Shown here piece by piece: positions 37,501 through 48,555 of a DNA stretch of 64,000 bases. The notes under the pieces were generated by a model that saw only the letters and a list, made by a program, of their open reading frames with translations, was not told the origin of the DNA and did no database searches. Position numbers and translations under genes: made by a program. The first letter of the stretch is position 1. The number at the start of each line of letters is the position of its first letter. The stretch comes from Pyxicephalus adspersus (lineage: Eukaryota; Chordata; Amphibia; Anura; Pyxicephalidae). The stretch spans positions 111,160,808 to 111,224,807 of the forward strand of contig NC_092859.1 of assembly GCF_032062135.1 (NCBI RefSeq), written 5' to 3'.

Positions 37501-40500
37501 TACAGTATGATCTATCATTTTTTTTCTCAGAATGCACAATTGATACCTTCATTTATAAAATATAAAAAAAATCATAGGAAGGGTTTCACCCCATGCAGAT
37601 ACCATTTATCACAACCACAATACCCTTGCCATTATCACCCCCCCTGTCAAAAAACTCCTTTGTGAAAAAATGGAAGCTGGGTACCAAGCTGTAATACATG
37701 AACAGACTGGGTGCTTTTACCTGAACCTTGGCCATCTTCCTAAGCCTGGAGGAGGCCCACCCTCTGGGCTGGGTCAGCACCTGTGATGTGACTTACACCT
37801 CTTCCCCAGAAATAATGTTTTAAATAGCTATGGTGAACCTCCAATTAAACTGCCCAAAGAATGTAAAGAACTATAATGCCACAACATTTTTTTTTAGTTT
37901 TACTAAGAAAGTTTGCACGGTGACTATTGTAAAATAAATGGGATATGTAAAAATTTACATTTGTAATCCGAATAGAAAAAGAGAGAGACAGTTCTCCAAT
38001 TTTCCAATGGGGAATATTCTGTTCACTTTCCAATGTTCTGCTAACAACTGTCTAAAGGGGAAATTTGGAGTTTGGAAAAATGCTTTTTTCTCTTTCTTTT
38101 GGGTCTTTGATAGCATTGAAGTACCAGTTTTGGAAAAGATCACCAAAATCAACCTTAAAATTCAACATTTGGTTCAGTTTTTGTAGAACTATACATATTT
38201 GTTTTTATTCCACTAATAAAACACATAATGTAGCTGTCAGGGGTGAAACTTCTCAAAGGGCAATGATAACATCAAGTGGAGGGTAAACGTTGGTCCCATA
38301 TTACACCTTTGGCCAAATCCAGAACAAATAAAACATAACCGTGACTGCTCATCAACAGTCTCTGGGATCTCAGAAAATTATTGGAAATCTGATTAAGCAT
38401 AGGAAGCAACACAAAAACATTCCGGTAATGGGGTTTGAGCTAGGTGTTTAACATCATGAGACTTTCTTTAGCCTAGTCAGCATAAAAATATGGGTGCAGT
38501 ACACCATTCCAATTTGCTTGACAGGAACAATCTGTAGACATTGGTGCATTGGAATAGAAAAGCTGGTATTTATATTATTCCTAGAGTTACTTAGGATAAT
38601 AATAGTAAAAACTTCCATTTATATTTTTAAACTAAGTAAGAATTTCTTTGTACATAAAAAAATATTTTGTTATTTTACATTGGGCCTGAGTCTTACCATG
38701 GCATCTTGAACCTTTCAGGAACCTTGCACCAGCCATGATCTCCTTACATTGCAAACACACAGTGATGATAACACTGGTTCTACAGTAAGTTATAAAAGGT
38801 AAAATATTCCATTTAAAAAATGTATTAGCATATTAGTACGAGGGGAAAGGGGAGGTTGGGAAGGAAAATATTAGCACACTAAGCTTCTGCTTTCTGTAAC
38901 TGAATTCTATATGTATGCCCCGAAACCCTGAATTTCCTGGCAATAATTCAAAAGGGACTTGTGTCAGAAAACAACTTTAGAAGGGAATCCCTAGTGAATG
39001 TCTAGAATTTATATATTAAACCTGAGGGTGAATGTGGTTGAAACGAGAACTTAAACGCTACAATTGAGATATTAGACTTAACTTTTCTCTACTCTGGCAG
39101 TGATCTCGTGAGATTTTCCACGCTGTACACTTTGACATAGTGGTGTTTTAATGATGCATGCACAGTGTATAACATAGATTTTTATCGACATGGCCAAACC
39201 TAGATGTGGAACAGAGACCTTCAAGATTCACACCACAAAATGGAGTAACATAATGAATACTTGTTTCACAGCTTTTCTGTTTAATCAATGCTCTACATTT
39301 GTAATGCAAAAGTTTTTTTTCACAAATTGCCACTCTTTAGCCAGTTACTTTATATTGATCATTAAACAATTAAAGCTTGTAGTAAAGAATAAATAATAGT
39401 ACAAATACATTCCAGGTTGTTTAATATAAAAGAGCTTTTATTAACAGTAATGGCTAAATGTGGAAACATGTTCACCCTTTTATTGCCATGTGCCTGCTTA
39501 CATTTTGAACTCCACATAGACACCTTTTCCAATTTTTATATACACTGATGAACATATGTTGTCGACTTGAGGCTAGTAAAGATCCACTAAACTGTATAAT
39601 TTCATAAACCATAGAGCCTACGAAATAAAAAGCAGTGGTACAAGTATTTGTGATTTTTTTTTTTTGACCGGATGCTGAAATAACTCTCTAAATATTTATC
39701 AGTTTACTAAAATTACAGCTAAGGAAAATCAGGTTCATCAATTAAGGAAGTTTCCTAGATATTGAAAAACAAGAAAGTATATAAAAATAGAAGCGCATTA
39801 AATGTCCTCAAATACCCAATATTAAAAGGAAAACTATTGGCACAAAACGCCTGTGACCGGTCACGATTATTTACACATTATTATGTTATCAATATCCTTG
39901 CATCATGTCTCAGTTGTGACAATTATAAAATGATTGAACTATAAAGGGTATAGTGTAATATATTTCCAATGAGTGGGCATTTTGTATTATTATTGCAGCA
40001 ACATTTTTTCATGACTTTCACATTTTTATAAGCTTACCTATTTTTCCATATTTTGCTTACTGTGCTAAATATAGAGAGCTGTAAATTAACCACTAAAGAG
40101 AGTTAATTGCAATTACTGCAAAAGTACACATAATCACTAAAATCTCATACAAGCTTTAACATTTAATAAAATACATTTTTAATTTATTTGAATCTGGAGC
40201 TTTCTTAACAACAATCGGGAATCCCAACATAGAAATGCTGAGATGTGCTCCTGCACATACACAAAGCCATACAAACTCCTGGAAGGGACTGCAAGTGGCT
40301 CAAGATTCATTATACAGGCATAGTCCATTGTTGTCACGATTTGGAGATCCATAGGAAGGACTGCCTTGCAGCCATTGCATGCGATCAGGAATGCAGGAGA
40401 TCACCATGGTGGAGATGTAACAATAGTAGAAAACAAATAGTATTTTTCTTGGTGGTGATCATTGTGTGGGGTGTACAGTGTTTTCATAAAATATATGGCA

Positions 40501-40784
40501 TTCAGTTATGCTTTGCATCTACTATAGTAAGTGATTTATTAAGGTAAAACATTAGCCTCATCTGTCTTCTGTAAGATGGCCAACTAATGAATTCTGTAGG
40601 AAGGAGCAGTAAGGCACATGTGGTGAGGTTGCGGTGCTTTTACTGCTTCCTCATGGCAGGAACTGTTGCCTTTCGGGGAGAAACTACATGGTAGCATCTC
40701 CCTGTGGCAGCCTCATAGGAAATGATAGGGTTATCAGTACCCCTTACTGCCATCAGTTTTCAAATGTGCAGACATTGTTTCTTT
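34536..40784. other. No gene seen; one unclassified mid-GC block
   Basis: AT-rich and without a supported exon. At 37590-37800 a GC-richer block on the minus strand reads atggccaaggttcaggtaaa, with a donor-like CAG/GTAAA, but has no family match I can name. Homopolymer A and T runs occur at 35047-35061 and 39653-39665. Confidence 0.45.
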
Positions 40785-40866
40785 GGCCCTGATTTATGAA
40801 AGCTCTCCAAGGCTGGAGAGAATACACTTTCAGAAGTGAAGCTGGGTGATCCAAGAAGATCTATCC
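40785..40866. mobile_element. Palindromic MITE, left-arm fragment
   Basis: ggccctgatttatgaaagct, ctccaaggctggagagaata and gtgaagctgggtgatcca match the left arm of the element at 42742-42953. The right arm is absent. Confidence 0.7.
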
Positions 40867-41054
40867 ATAAATATGACACTTTCTGTGAATCAGTAGGTCA
40901 CATACAGGGTTACTAAATTACAATAAAAATACTTTTTTCTTGCTGTAAATACAAAACTGCTTTCATTCCAACTTTCATCCTAGGTAATCTTTAAAATATG
41001 GTATTTGACTACCAGTCATGATGACAAAGAAACTGTTGTTTCTGCTGTCTAGAG

Positions 41055-41325
41055 ATTTCTTAGAAATCCGTACACATGTCATTCTGGGTGAAAATCAGAC
41101 ATGTGTATAGCAGTCCCCTGTCATCATCCATCATAACCGATCATGAATGACCACTGCTCTTTTCATTGGGGAGGAACACTTTTTACTTATTCTGCCCCTT
41201 TCCCCCCATAGAACAGTACAGCACTGAATGTACAGTGCTCGTTCATTCATTCTTCTGTTACTGGAAACGAACAGGAAAGATATTTGCCAACAACGGTCAT
41301 CTGAAATTTGTATGTAACTGTGAGA
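41055..41325. mobile_element. Decayed MITE fragment related to the TACACA-ended elements
   Basis: ccgtacacatgtcattctgg, cagacatgtgtatagcag, and further on gttactggaaacgaacagg and ccaacaacggtcatctgaaa echo the internal words of the CGTACACAC elements (gttggaaacgaacga, caacaacgccga). Ends and flanking duplication are not clear, so this is a tentative family call. Confidence 0.4.
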
Positions 41326-42414
41326 TTTCCAGGGCATGGCCAAATATTATTAAAATTATGTACCTTATACATCTACCATGTAATATAAATATATATAATA
41401 TACCCTTTATTGATGTGTAACCAGGCTTTTGATAGTGTATCCATTGTGCTGACCAGAGTTTGTATCTTCTGTTTGTAAATCCTTTGCATCCAATATCTAT
41501 CTTAGTGATTATGACGGAAACATCATTTGATGGGTAGCAATCTATAAAATCCAGTGTTAGTTTATTGTCACATTTTGAGGAAAGAGTTGGAATTCCAGTA
41601 AGTTATTATCATACCTGGGATAAAAAATCTTGATATGGCCATCAGTGTTAACGAACCCGTAGTAAAGGTCTCATGGTTTATGTTGATTGAGACATGACGC
41701 TGGGGAGTGGACAAAAATAGTTCTGGCCAAAAGAGAGTAAATGTTGCTTGTAGACCTTTTTCTAATATTATTAATATTTGTTGTATGTGTTGTATTTATA
41801 TTGGTGTTATGTAACTCTTTTCGCGCATATATAATTCTGTAAACAACATAACATTTTTACACCTAATTGTTGTGCGTTTTCTCCTTCACTGGCGATCACC
41901 TAAGAACTTAATCTTTATATTTTATTGGATGTTTTTCTCAATAACAATCATAAATTTTTTACATAGCCTTAGAAAGAATCCCCTCTCATCCTGTCACAGG
42001 GATAACAATTTCAACATACAGTAAGGGAGGAAAACCTCCAACAGGGACACAGATAGAAATTAAAAGTTGAAAGCAGTTCCAGGCTTCCCCTACTCTACCT
42101 ATACACACTGATAAAAAAAATAGCAAACACAATCAACACAGTATGTTGTTCATTTAAACTTTTGAGATATTCTGTCCAGTTATTGGTGCAAATAAAACCA
42201 ACAGCAGGTAGACAGAAAAACAATTGCAAGCCTAACCTCAAAGAGAGGGCAGTTTTACTACAGACCCTTTTTCTATCCTTTTTCTTCCTGACTGATTTTT
42301 CACTAGTATTGCATTTTGCTTGTTCCTTATACTGGAACTGTACAGTAGCACAAATAGTCCAGAACCTCTAAGCTGGCACATTCATCATGCTTTCACAAGA
42401 AGGTTTGCTGTGTC

Positions 42415-43225
42415 TCAAGAGCACAATATCTCAAGAGTGTTGCAGCCTCAAGAGCATGAAGGAGATACCAGGAAATAGGCCGCCAGACAGATCTGTGAAA
42501 GGACAAATACCCAGCAGCAGGACTGATATCTGCTTATTTGTGCAAGGAGGAACAGGAAGAGAACAGCTACTTGATTCATTCCAGCAGTTTATCCAGAAAC
42601 AGATTCATGAGAGTGGCATGTGGCCTTGGGAATAGGGCACCGGTAGAGGGACCTGTGCTTACAACCCTATACCAGGCAACAGGAATGGTTCATTGGTGCT
42701 CTATTCTCTTCCAAGATGGGAGCTGGTAACTTTGAGTGCAAGGCCCTTATTTATTAAAGCTCTCCATGGCTGGAGAGAATACACCACCATCAGTGAAGCT
42801 GAATGATCCAGCAAACCTGGAATGAATCTGGTCCAGGGTTCAAGCAAATAGCAAATGACATTAAAGAAATCTATTCCAGGTTTGCTGGCTCACTCAGCTT
42901 CACTGATGAAAGTGTATTCTTTCCAGTCTTGGAGAGCTTCAATAAATCGGCCCTCATGTGTCAATTGTGAAATAATCTGGAAATGCTGTGGTTCTACTGT
43001 CTGTAACATCATCCAGCATGACCAATTTGGCAATAGGCAGCTATAGTTCTTGGGGAGGGAGGGGGGCATATGCTTGAAGGGACACCCAGACCACTATATG
43101 CTAATGATACCAGGTACCAGGATGAAATCTTCAGACCCAGTATCAGACCTAACACTAGTGTAGTGGGACCTTGGAATTCCTGGAGGTCAAAGGCATTGAT
43201 GGCCCAACCATCATCTTCAACCTAA
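42415..43225 (+). pseudogene. Tc1-like transposase fossil, interrupted
   Basis: Nucleotide blocks in order match a Tc1-like transposase gene common in vertebrate genomes: gcatgaaggagatacca, acccagcagcaggac, gtgcaaggagg, agattcatgagagtgg, gggacctgtgcttacaacc and, after an inserted MITE (42742-42953), ctgtctgtaacatcatccag and catgaccaatttgg, then ggtaccaggatgaaatcttc and gtcaaaggcattgatggcc. Frames shift several times. The FQDGS motif near 42710-42722 stands where the first catalytic Asp (usually DES) lies. The part carrying the second Asp is deleted, and the third acidic motif is destroyed. A full transposase is about 340 residues. Terminal inverted repeats were not found. The copy is dead. 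Confidence 0.8.
42742..42953. mobile_element. Complete 212-bp palindromic MITE nested in Tc1 fossil
   Basis: The left arm (ggcccttatttattaaagc, ctggagagaata, atcagtgaagctgaatgatc, agcaaacctgga) is mirrored by the right arm (tccaggtttgctgg, cagcttcactgatgaaagtg, then ggagagcttcaataaat and cggccc). Almost the whole element is one imperfect inverted repeat with a short centre, so it could fold as a long hairpin. The Tc1 sequence resumes on both sides. A target duplication is not certain; at most CA is shared. Other copies or fragments: 6938, 23753, 40785, 60739, 63200. Confidence 0.85.
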
Positions 43226-45540
43226 ATATTTCAGTGATCAAGATCTGATATTTGATTTCAGTGTTCCCCCTATTTTTTTGTACAACATATCTGTATTCTT
43301 GGTAGAATTGGTGGCACTGGGACAATAAGGGGTTTAGTTATAAATGTTTTCATACAGGGGAGGGCATACACCATAACTACTAAATACATTTTCATAGCGT
43401 ACATCTTAAAGAGAAACAACTCTTGGATATTTATTAGAAATGTGGTAAAATAAAGGGGGTATAATGCTGTCTAACTGTGAAAGATGGACTGACAAGTAGA
43501 TGTAACTGGCACAACTGACTCCACTTACATAGAATATCAAGCAGCTCATTATGATAAAATAATATGGCATATAACATATACAAATTTGTGTTATCACTAC
43601 CATTTCCCCCACAACACTGATTTAGGTTTACTGGCCTTTAAAATGTGAAAGTACTATGGTAACAGAACATGTAACATAGCATTTAAAAGCAAACATTGAT
43701 TGCTCACTGAATAAATATACAGTAGGAACCCAATCATCACAGAAATGGTCGTAATCTGTGCGTGGGAAATTTGTACTTATTCTTTTTCTTACCATTCGAC
43801 TTTAAAATAAAATACTGCATTTATTATATATTCATCAAATGTGGTCTGGGAATTCTGTAAGGACATGCTGATACTTATTTTAGCCTTATCAGGCCAGCAC
43901 CTTACAGAGTCAGCTATTAAACCATCTCATTGTAGACGGAGCAGATTGTAGACAGCCAACAGAAGGGAAAATGCAGCACAGATGGTACTACATCAGTGGG
44001 CTGGAAAAAGCTGGAGCTAACATAGCAATAGGTAACTATGGCATTAGCAAGCTCATGTACCCTTACATTGGAAAATAATTATTAAGAATGCACTGGTCCT
44101 CCCAAAACTATTTTTAAAAGTTTCAGGCAAAGCCAGAATCTTTCAAGATCAGGCCAGTCACGCTCATGTTGTTAGAACTGCGCATGATTTGGTTGCTTTT
44201 GATTCCTTTATTATTTAAATGTTTATTTATATAGGAGCATGGGTTCTAAATCTTCTAACCAAAGTACACTTTGAAGAATCACATTCATCGAAGTAAGCCA
44301 GTCAAAAATTTGGGCACTTAACATATAATAAAAAAACATTAGCAGATATAATCCCTAGTGAAAAGCACATGTTAAAATCATTACTAGATCAAGCAAATCA
44401 TAATTGTAAATTGTGACTTATTCTTTCTATTTTAGCCCCACCTCTTCTTTCTCCCATAGTTCCATATTGGTCCCATATTGAACAGCTGAAATAATGTGGG
44501 GAGGCAATGATCAACTTTTTACAAGGAAGGTCAAAACTTGCTTGAACAAGTGTCTAAGTGTCAAACTATCTAAAGACAAGGCCATTGAAAAACATGGACC
44601 TGAAATATTCTCCACCGGGGAATGTTTCATTGAATGTCAGATTGACTCAATTAGACCCCAAGATGCATGTTAATAGTTTGAAAATATAGACAGTTACATC
44701 TTAAAAATGCTTATAGCAGAGAAATTTGTTAAACACGTTGTAATGGATTTTGGTCACTTTGAAGTCATGAACACTGACATAAAAGGCCAATTAGGTCTAC
44801 AGGCCTTACATAGGCTAATGGTCTAATCATTAAAACAGCAGCTTCTTAACTATTACCGCAAAAGCATTTAGACTTCTTTAGCATTAATGTTAATATTATG
44901 ATATTCACTAATTTTGTTCTTCTAAGTATATCTAAACGAATAACTCTCATCAGCACAGCTGAGGGATTAGAACCCTATACTTGATATAGTGAATGATAGC
45001 ATAATTACAGCAGCATTTATTTATTCTCCATACACCATAATTAGATAATTGCTAAAGTTATCAGCGAAAAATGCAGAAATGAGCTGCTCCTTGAGAATTT
45101 TGCTGAAATAGAAGAAATTGAGGTCAACCCCTCATCACGCATTTTTAATGCTGAGTGATGATTACATTGTGTCTACATGACTTGGCTTGAATTAATCTGC
45201 ATGCAAAACAGATTGGGTTTCATTACTGACATAAATGGGTATCAGCACTTAGCAAATGTTTATGTCTCTCATAGTTTTATGTTTTCAAATATCCACCTAC
45301 ACTATAGTGGGCAGATAGTCAGGTAAAATTGTAGGGTAATTTGAATCCATTGAGAGACAGCACCTGCATTACACATGACGCAAAGTAAAACATTTAAAAG
45401 ATATAAAAGGGAGTAGATTTAAACTATACATTTTTAAGAGCGCTAATATACTTTTCTCTTTTGAAGTGCAGGAATTGATTGCAATACCTGTCCCATCATC
45501 CACCTGGAGAAATTTCATTTAGGATATTACAGTTAATTGG
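43226..45540. other. No gene seen; possible conserved non-coding block
   Basis: No exon. About 44700-45260 is free of recognisable repeats and rich in ATTA/TAAT motifs, the texture of vertebrate developmental enhancers, but this is impression only. Confidence 0.35.
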
Positions 45541-45600
45541 TTAATTGGTTGGCACGCTTGCCCTGCAGGACTAGGGTCCTACATCTGATTGCAACCACGT
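45541..45600 (+). mobile_element. V-SINE tRNA-head fragment
   Basis: ggttggcacgcttgccctgc, aggactagggtcctacatc and tgattgcaacc correspond to the tRNA-derived head of the SINE at 19071 (gtttagcactctggcctttg, gctgggtcccagg, ttcaaatc). The body is missing. Confidence 0.5.
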
Positions 45601-47309
45601 ACACCGCTTGCTTTTATAAGATCTGTATTTAGGTTAAATAATTTGGAAATCGTTTCTCATTCTTAGTCATTAGAACTCATGGTGAAGATCAACTCATATG
45701 TTACACATTAAAGCAGAACTAAAGTGGAAAAGAAAAAAAACTGTAAGCAGGGATGTTTTTATTGCAGAAGGAACATCACCTGTCCCTTCTGCAAAAGAGA
45801 ACCTGTCTGCTTGCATTTAAAATAAAGCTGCCTGCCTGATAACATTTTCAATGACACTTACCTCTCCTTATTGTGCTGCGACCATCTTCACCTGGACCAG
45901 GTTCAAGATCTTCTGCTGTTTTAATTGGCCAGGTGGGAATAACAGAAATCCAGTGCATGGGAAACAATTCATTCCTGATAGCCAGGGGAATGTGGGTTTA
46001 CCCTGCAAAGCTTCTGCAAGTGAACAGTACAGGGGCTTACAGAGAATGGTATAGACTGGTTTGCTAAATGAGTTGAGGATCTTCATATCTTCATTTAATA
46101 TTCACACAGTTTATTGTGTAAAGATTTTCAACTTTTTTAGGAAATCATTCTTCTTATTTAAAAAAAAAGTATATAGTGCCATATCCAATGTTAGAATATA
46201 TGTGGATGAACTAGATATTGAACATTTCATAGTGACAGTCCTTATAAACACACTGGTCTAGTTTAGAAATTCACACAAATATCACATGTCCATTTAAATT
46301 GAGGAAAGTTTATCAAGGCCTACCCAATCAAACCCCATTGTAATTTGTGGTTAACAGAGTTGAGTTCATTAATATTGCCAAAAAATATTATTATGAAATG
46401 TTATGAAACAGTCTGCAGTCTTCCGACAATGTGTTTTTTATTTCACTCTGTATACCCATGTTTCCTTTTTTTACGGTTTTCCTTGCACTTCACACCTTTC
46501 CCTTACTGACAATTGATCATCTCACTTGTCTACCCAACATCCTATTATCCTATCCCTGTGCAAGCATAAAGCACCATGTTGGTCTGCAATGTATTTTTCC
46601 TCTTATTACATTATCTTATGTCACTCTATATCATGCTCGGCTTCCCTAGCCCTTTCCATATCAATCTTCCTTTTACCTATTCTCTGGCTCCCTACTAGAA
46701 GACCCCTTCAGTTTCAATCTACCTCACTGCCTAGCAGGGTGCTTTACAGCCTCCTATGCGCTTTATGTATGCCAAGATGTGAAATTATTCATCCTTTCAT
46801 TATTGTCTACTGTCTTTTACTCTTGCATATTCCTTTACTGTATCCTTATTTTATTCCACAATCCCATTTACTGCTTTCAGTAATTCCTGTTTCATCAGTA
46901 TCTGTCATATTCTGCAAGACTGAATGTTATGCGTGTTCTTATTTGTATGGCTATATATCTGTGGATTTATGTAATGCATGTTAATGTAAACTGAGTGCTG
47001 GAATTGCTATATGTACTGTATACATTTTCAATGTTACAATGCTTTTATTTCAAGATATAATATTTTCTGAAAAAGCGAATATGGATTTACCATCTTACAT
47101 GTTTTTAGGTATAATATGCAGGTTTTTCTTTTCATCATGTATATTGATTTTCATTATTTGTGTTCCTTTAGAAAGTTTATTGGCTTTTGATTTTCAGTAC
47201 AGTATTTTCAGAATGATGTTGCTGAATAATTGTATTTGACCTATGGGCCAGAGAATATCAACTTTCAACTAATACTTCCTAAGGTATGTTCAGACCTGCT
47301 TCTGAAAAA
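45601..47309. other. No gene seen; pyrimidine-rich tract
   Basis: TTAA followed by agcagaactaaag at 45708 looks like one end of a piggyBac-like element, but the other end was not found. From 46430 to 46900 the plus strand is C/T-rich. The 152-codon frame there (46526-46984) is explained by that composition and has no domain. Confidence 0.4.
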
Positions 47310-47414
47310 TGTGACCACCGCACTAATATACTGTGGATATAGTAATCATAGCAGGGGTTCCCTAAGAAATGTATTTCAAGGGATACTCCATGTTATAAAG
47401 GTTGAGAAACACTG
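47310..47414. mobile_element. hAT element, right end
   Basis: caggggttccctaagaaatg, atttcaagggatactcc and the terminus ggttgagaaacactg (ending 47414) are the right half of the hAT family whose left half is seen at 6248. It abuts the Penelope-like fossil exactly at 47415, either because it inserted there or because the Penelope element is truncated there. The left limit is uncertain. Confidence 0.6.
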
Positions 47415-48555
47415 CCTTATTCCATGCTAGCTAACTTGTACATGGAGGAGAAGAAAGCATAAAGTCATTGGTTAAGATGTAGATGATACTTGGGTCAAAA
47501 CTAGAACACAGGAGATACAAGTTTATAGTGAACACATTAACTCAGTGGCCAAAAAACAAACAAATTGCAATGGACAGACCCAAAAAATAACAAATAATCC
47601 TTTTTGGACTGCATGCCAAGGAAAGGGGTGATTTGACATTAGGTCTAACCCAGTGGTCTCCAACCTTTCAGACCTCAAAGACCACTAAATCCACTGACTC
47701 CGGACCGCACATTTGCGGGGAGCCGTGTGTCAGTCAAAAGGGAAAAACTTCTCCCAGAGTGATGTCATAATGCCAGAACCCGCCCACTCTCCCATCACAA
47801 GTCTGAGCCTGCAAAGGGAGAGTGTGTGGGGTGTGTCTATACCGGTGGGCCCTTCTCCTGACCCCCTGGGGGGCGCACCGACCAGAGCCGTGGACCACCA
47901 AAATTTTCTCTAAACCTAGAGTCTAAAGACAAAGAACACAGACATCTCAAGAATGCTTTGAAATCTTGTGGCTACTCAGATTGGGATTTTGTAAAAACAC
48001 AATGAGGATGACAAGCTAAAAACATGGTATAAGATAGTGATCCTGTTTATAGCTGGAGTGCCCGACAAATTGAGAAATATTTTCACAAACATTACATCCC
48101 TGACTTTTTTAAGCCCAGAAATACTCTGTGATACAAGCTACATCCAAAAGACTCAACACACAACTACAAAATAGGTAAACTTGGTATATGCAGTGCAGTG
48201 TAGTGAAGAATGCAAATACATGTACAATAGGCAGACAAAACAATATCTCACCAAACAAATGGTTTAGTATAGGAGGCAAATTGTACAAGACATGATTCAG
48301 CAGTCTATATGTAAAGGAATAGGGACATTCATTCCATGATAATTAGGTATATATTTCAGAAAGAGAGAACAATTAGTTTGCAAGAGGTGTGAAAAAGGCA
48401 ATCTATGTCAAATTAAAACAACCATGTCTGAACAGAGGTGGGGGCCTTGGACACTATTTGTCTTCCAACTATATTGCCATTTTAACATCTCCACTCCATT
48501 TTGACAACATTTAACACCTTCATTCATGTAAGTGGGAGTTTTGACACCTATACAG
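47415..48555 (+). pseudogene. Penelope-like retroelement fossil (RT C-terminus plus GIY-YIG region)
   Basis: Frame-shifted translation gives, in order, an RT block ANLYMEE (47430-47450), the catalytic block VDDTWVK (47479-47499) followed by EHINSV, then DPKNN and FLDC near 47567-47612. After an inserted hAT-like element come HLKNALKSCGY and DWDFVKT (about 47943-47996), an FIAGVPDKLRNIF block, VYAVQCSEEC (48184-48213) and ARGVKKAIYVKLK (48381-48419), then LNRGGGL. This order (RT, linker, Cys-containing GIY-YIG endonuclease) is that of Penelope-like elements such as Neptune. At the endonuclease core the sequence reads MYNRQTKQ where an active family shows a Y-I-G-type motif, so it is decayed. 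Stops and shifts are many. RT upstream of 47415 is missing. Confidence 0.85.
47651..47920. mobile_element. hAT-like insertion inside the Penelope fossil
   Basis: Begins CAGTGGTCTCCAACCTTTC, a typical hAT end. Flanks gtctaacc (47643-47650) and gtctaaag (47921-47928) match at 6 of 8 positions, the expected 8-bp length. The expected mirrored right end is not recognisable, so the right border rests on the flank match and on Penelope sequence resuming at 47922. The open frame 47713-47913 lies inside and has no recognised domain. About 40-50 codons of Penelope sequence are also missing at this point. Confidence 0.6.

Noticed and set aside
37590..37800. Exon-like minus-strand block with CAG/GTAAA
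   Set aside because: Very short coding stretch before the donor and no homology that I recognise. Could be a repeat, so left unclassified.
45708..46060. piggyBac-like element starting TTAA-AGCAGAACTAAAG
   Set aside because: No matching right end with TTAA found; the open frames 45851-46067 have no domain.
46526..46984. Longest open frame, 152 codons, plus strand
   Set aside because: Lies in a pyrimidine-rich tract that depletes stop codons. Ser/Leu/Ile/Cys-rich, with no domain or splice support.
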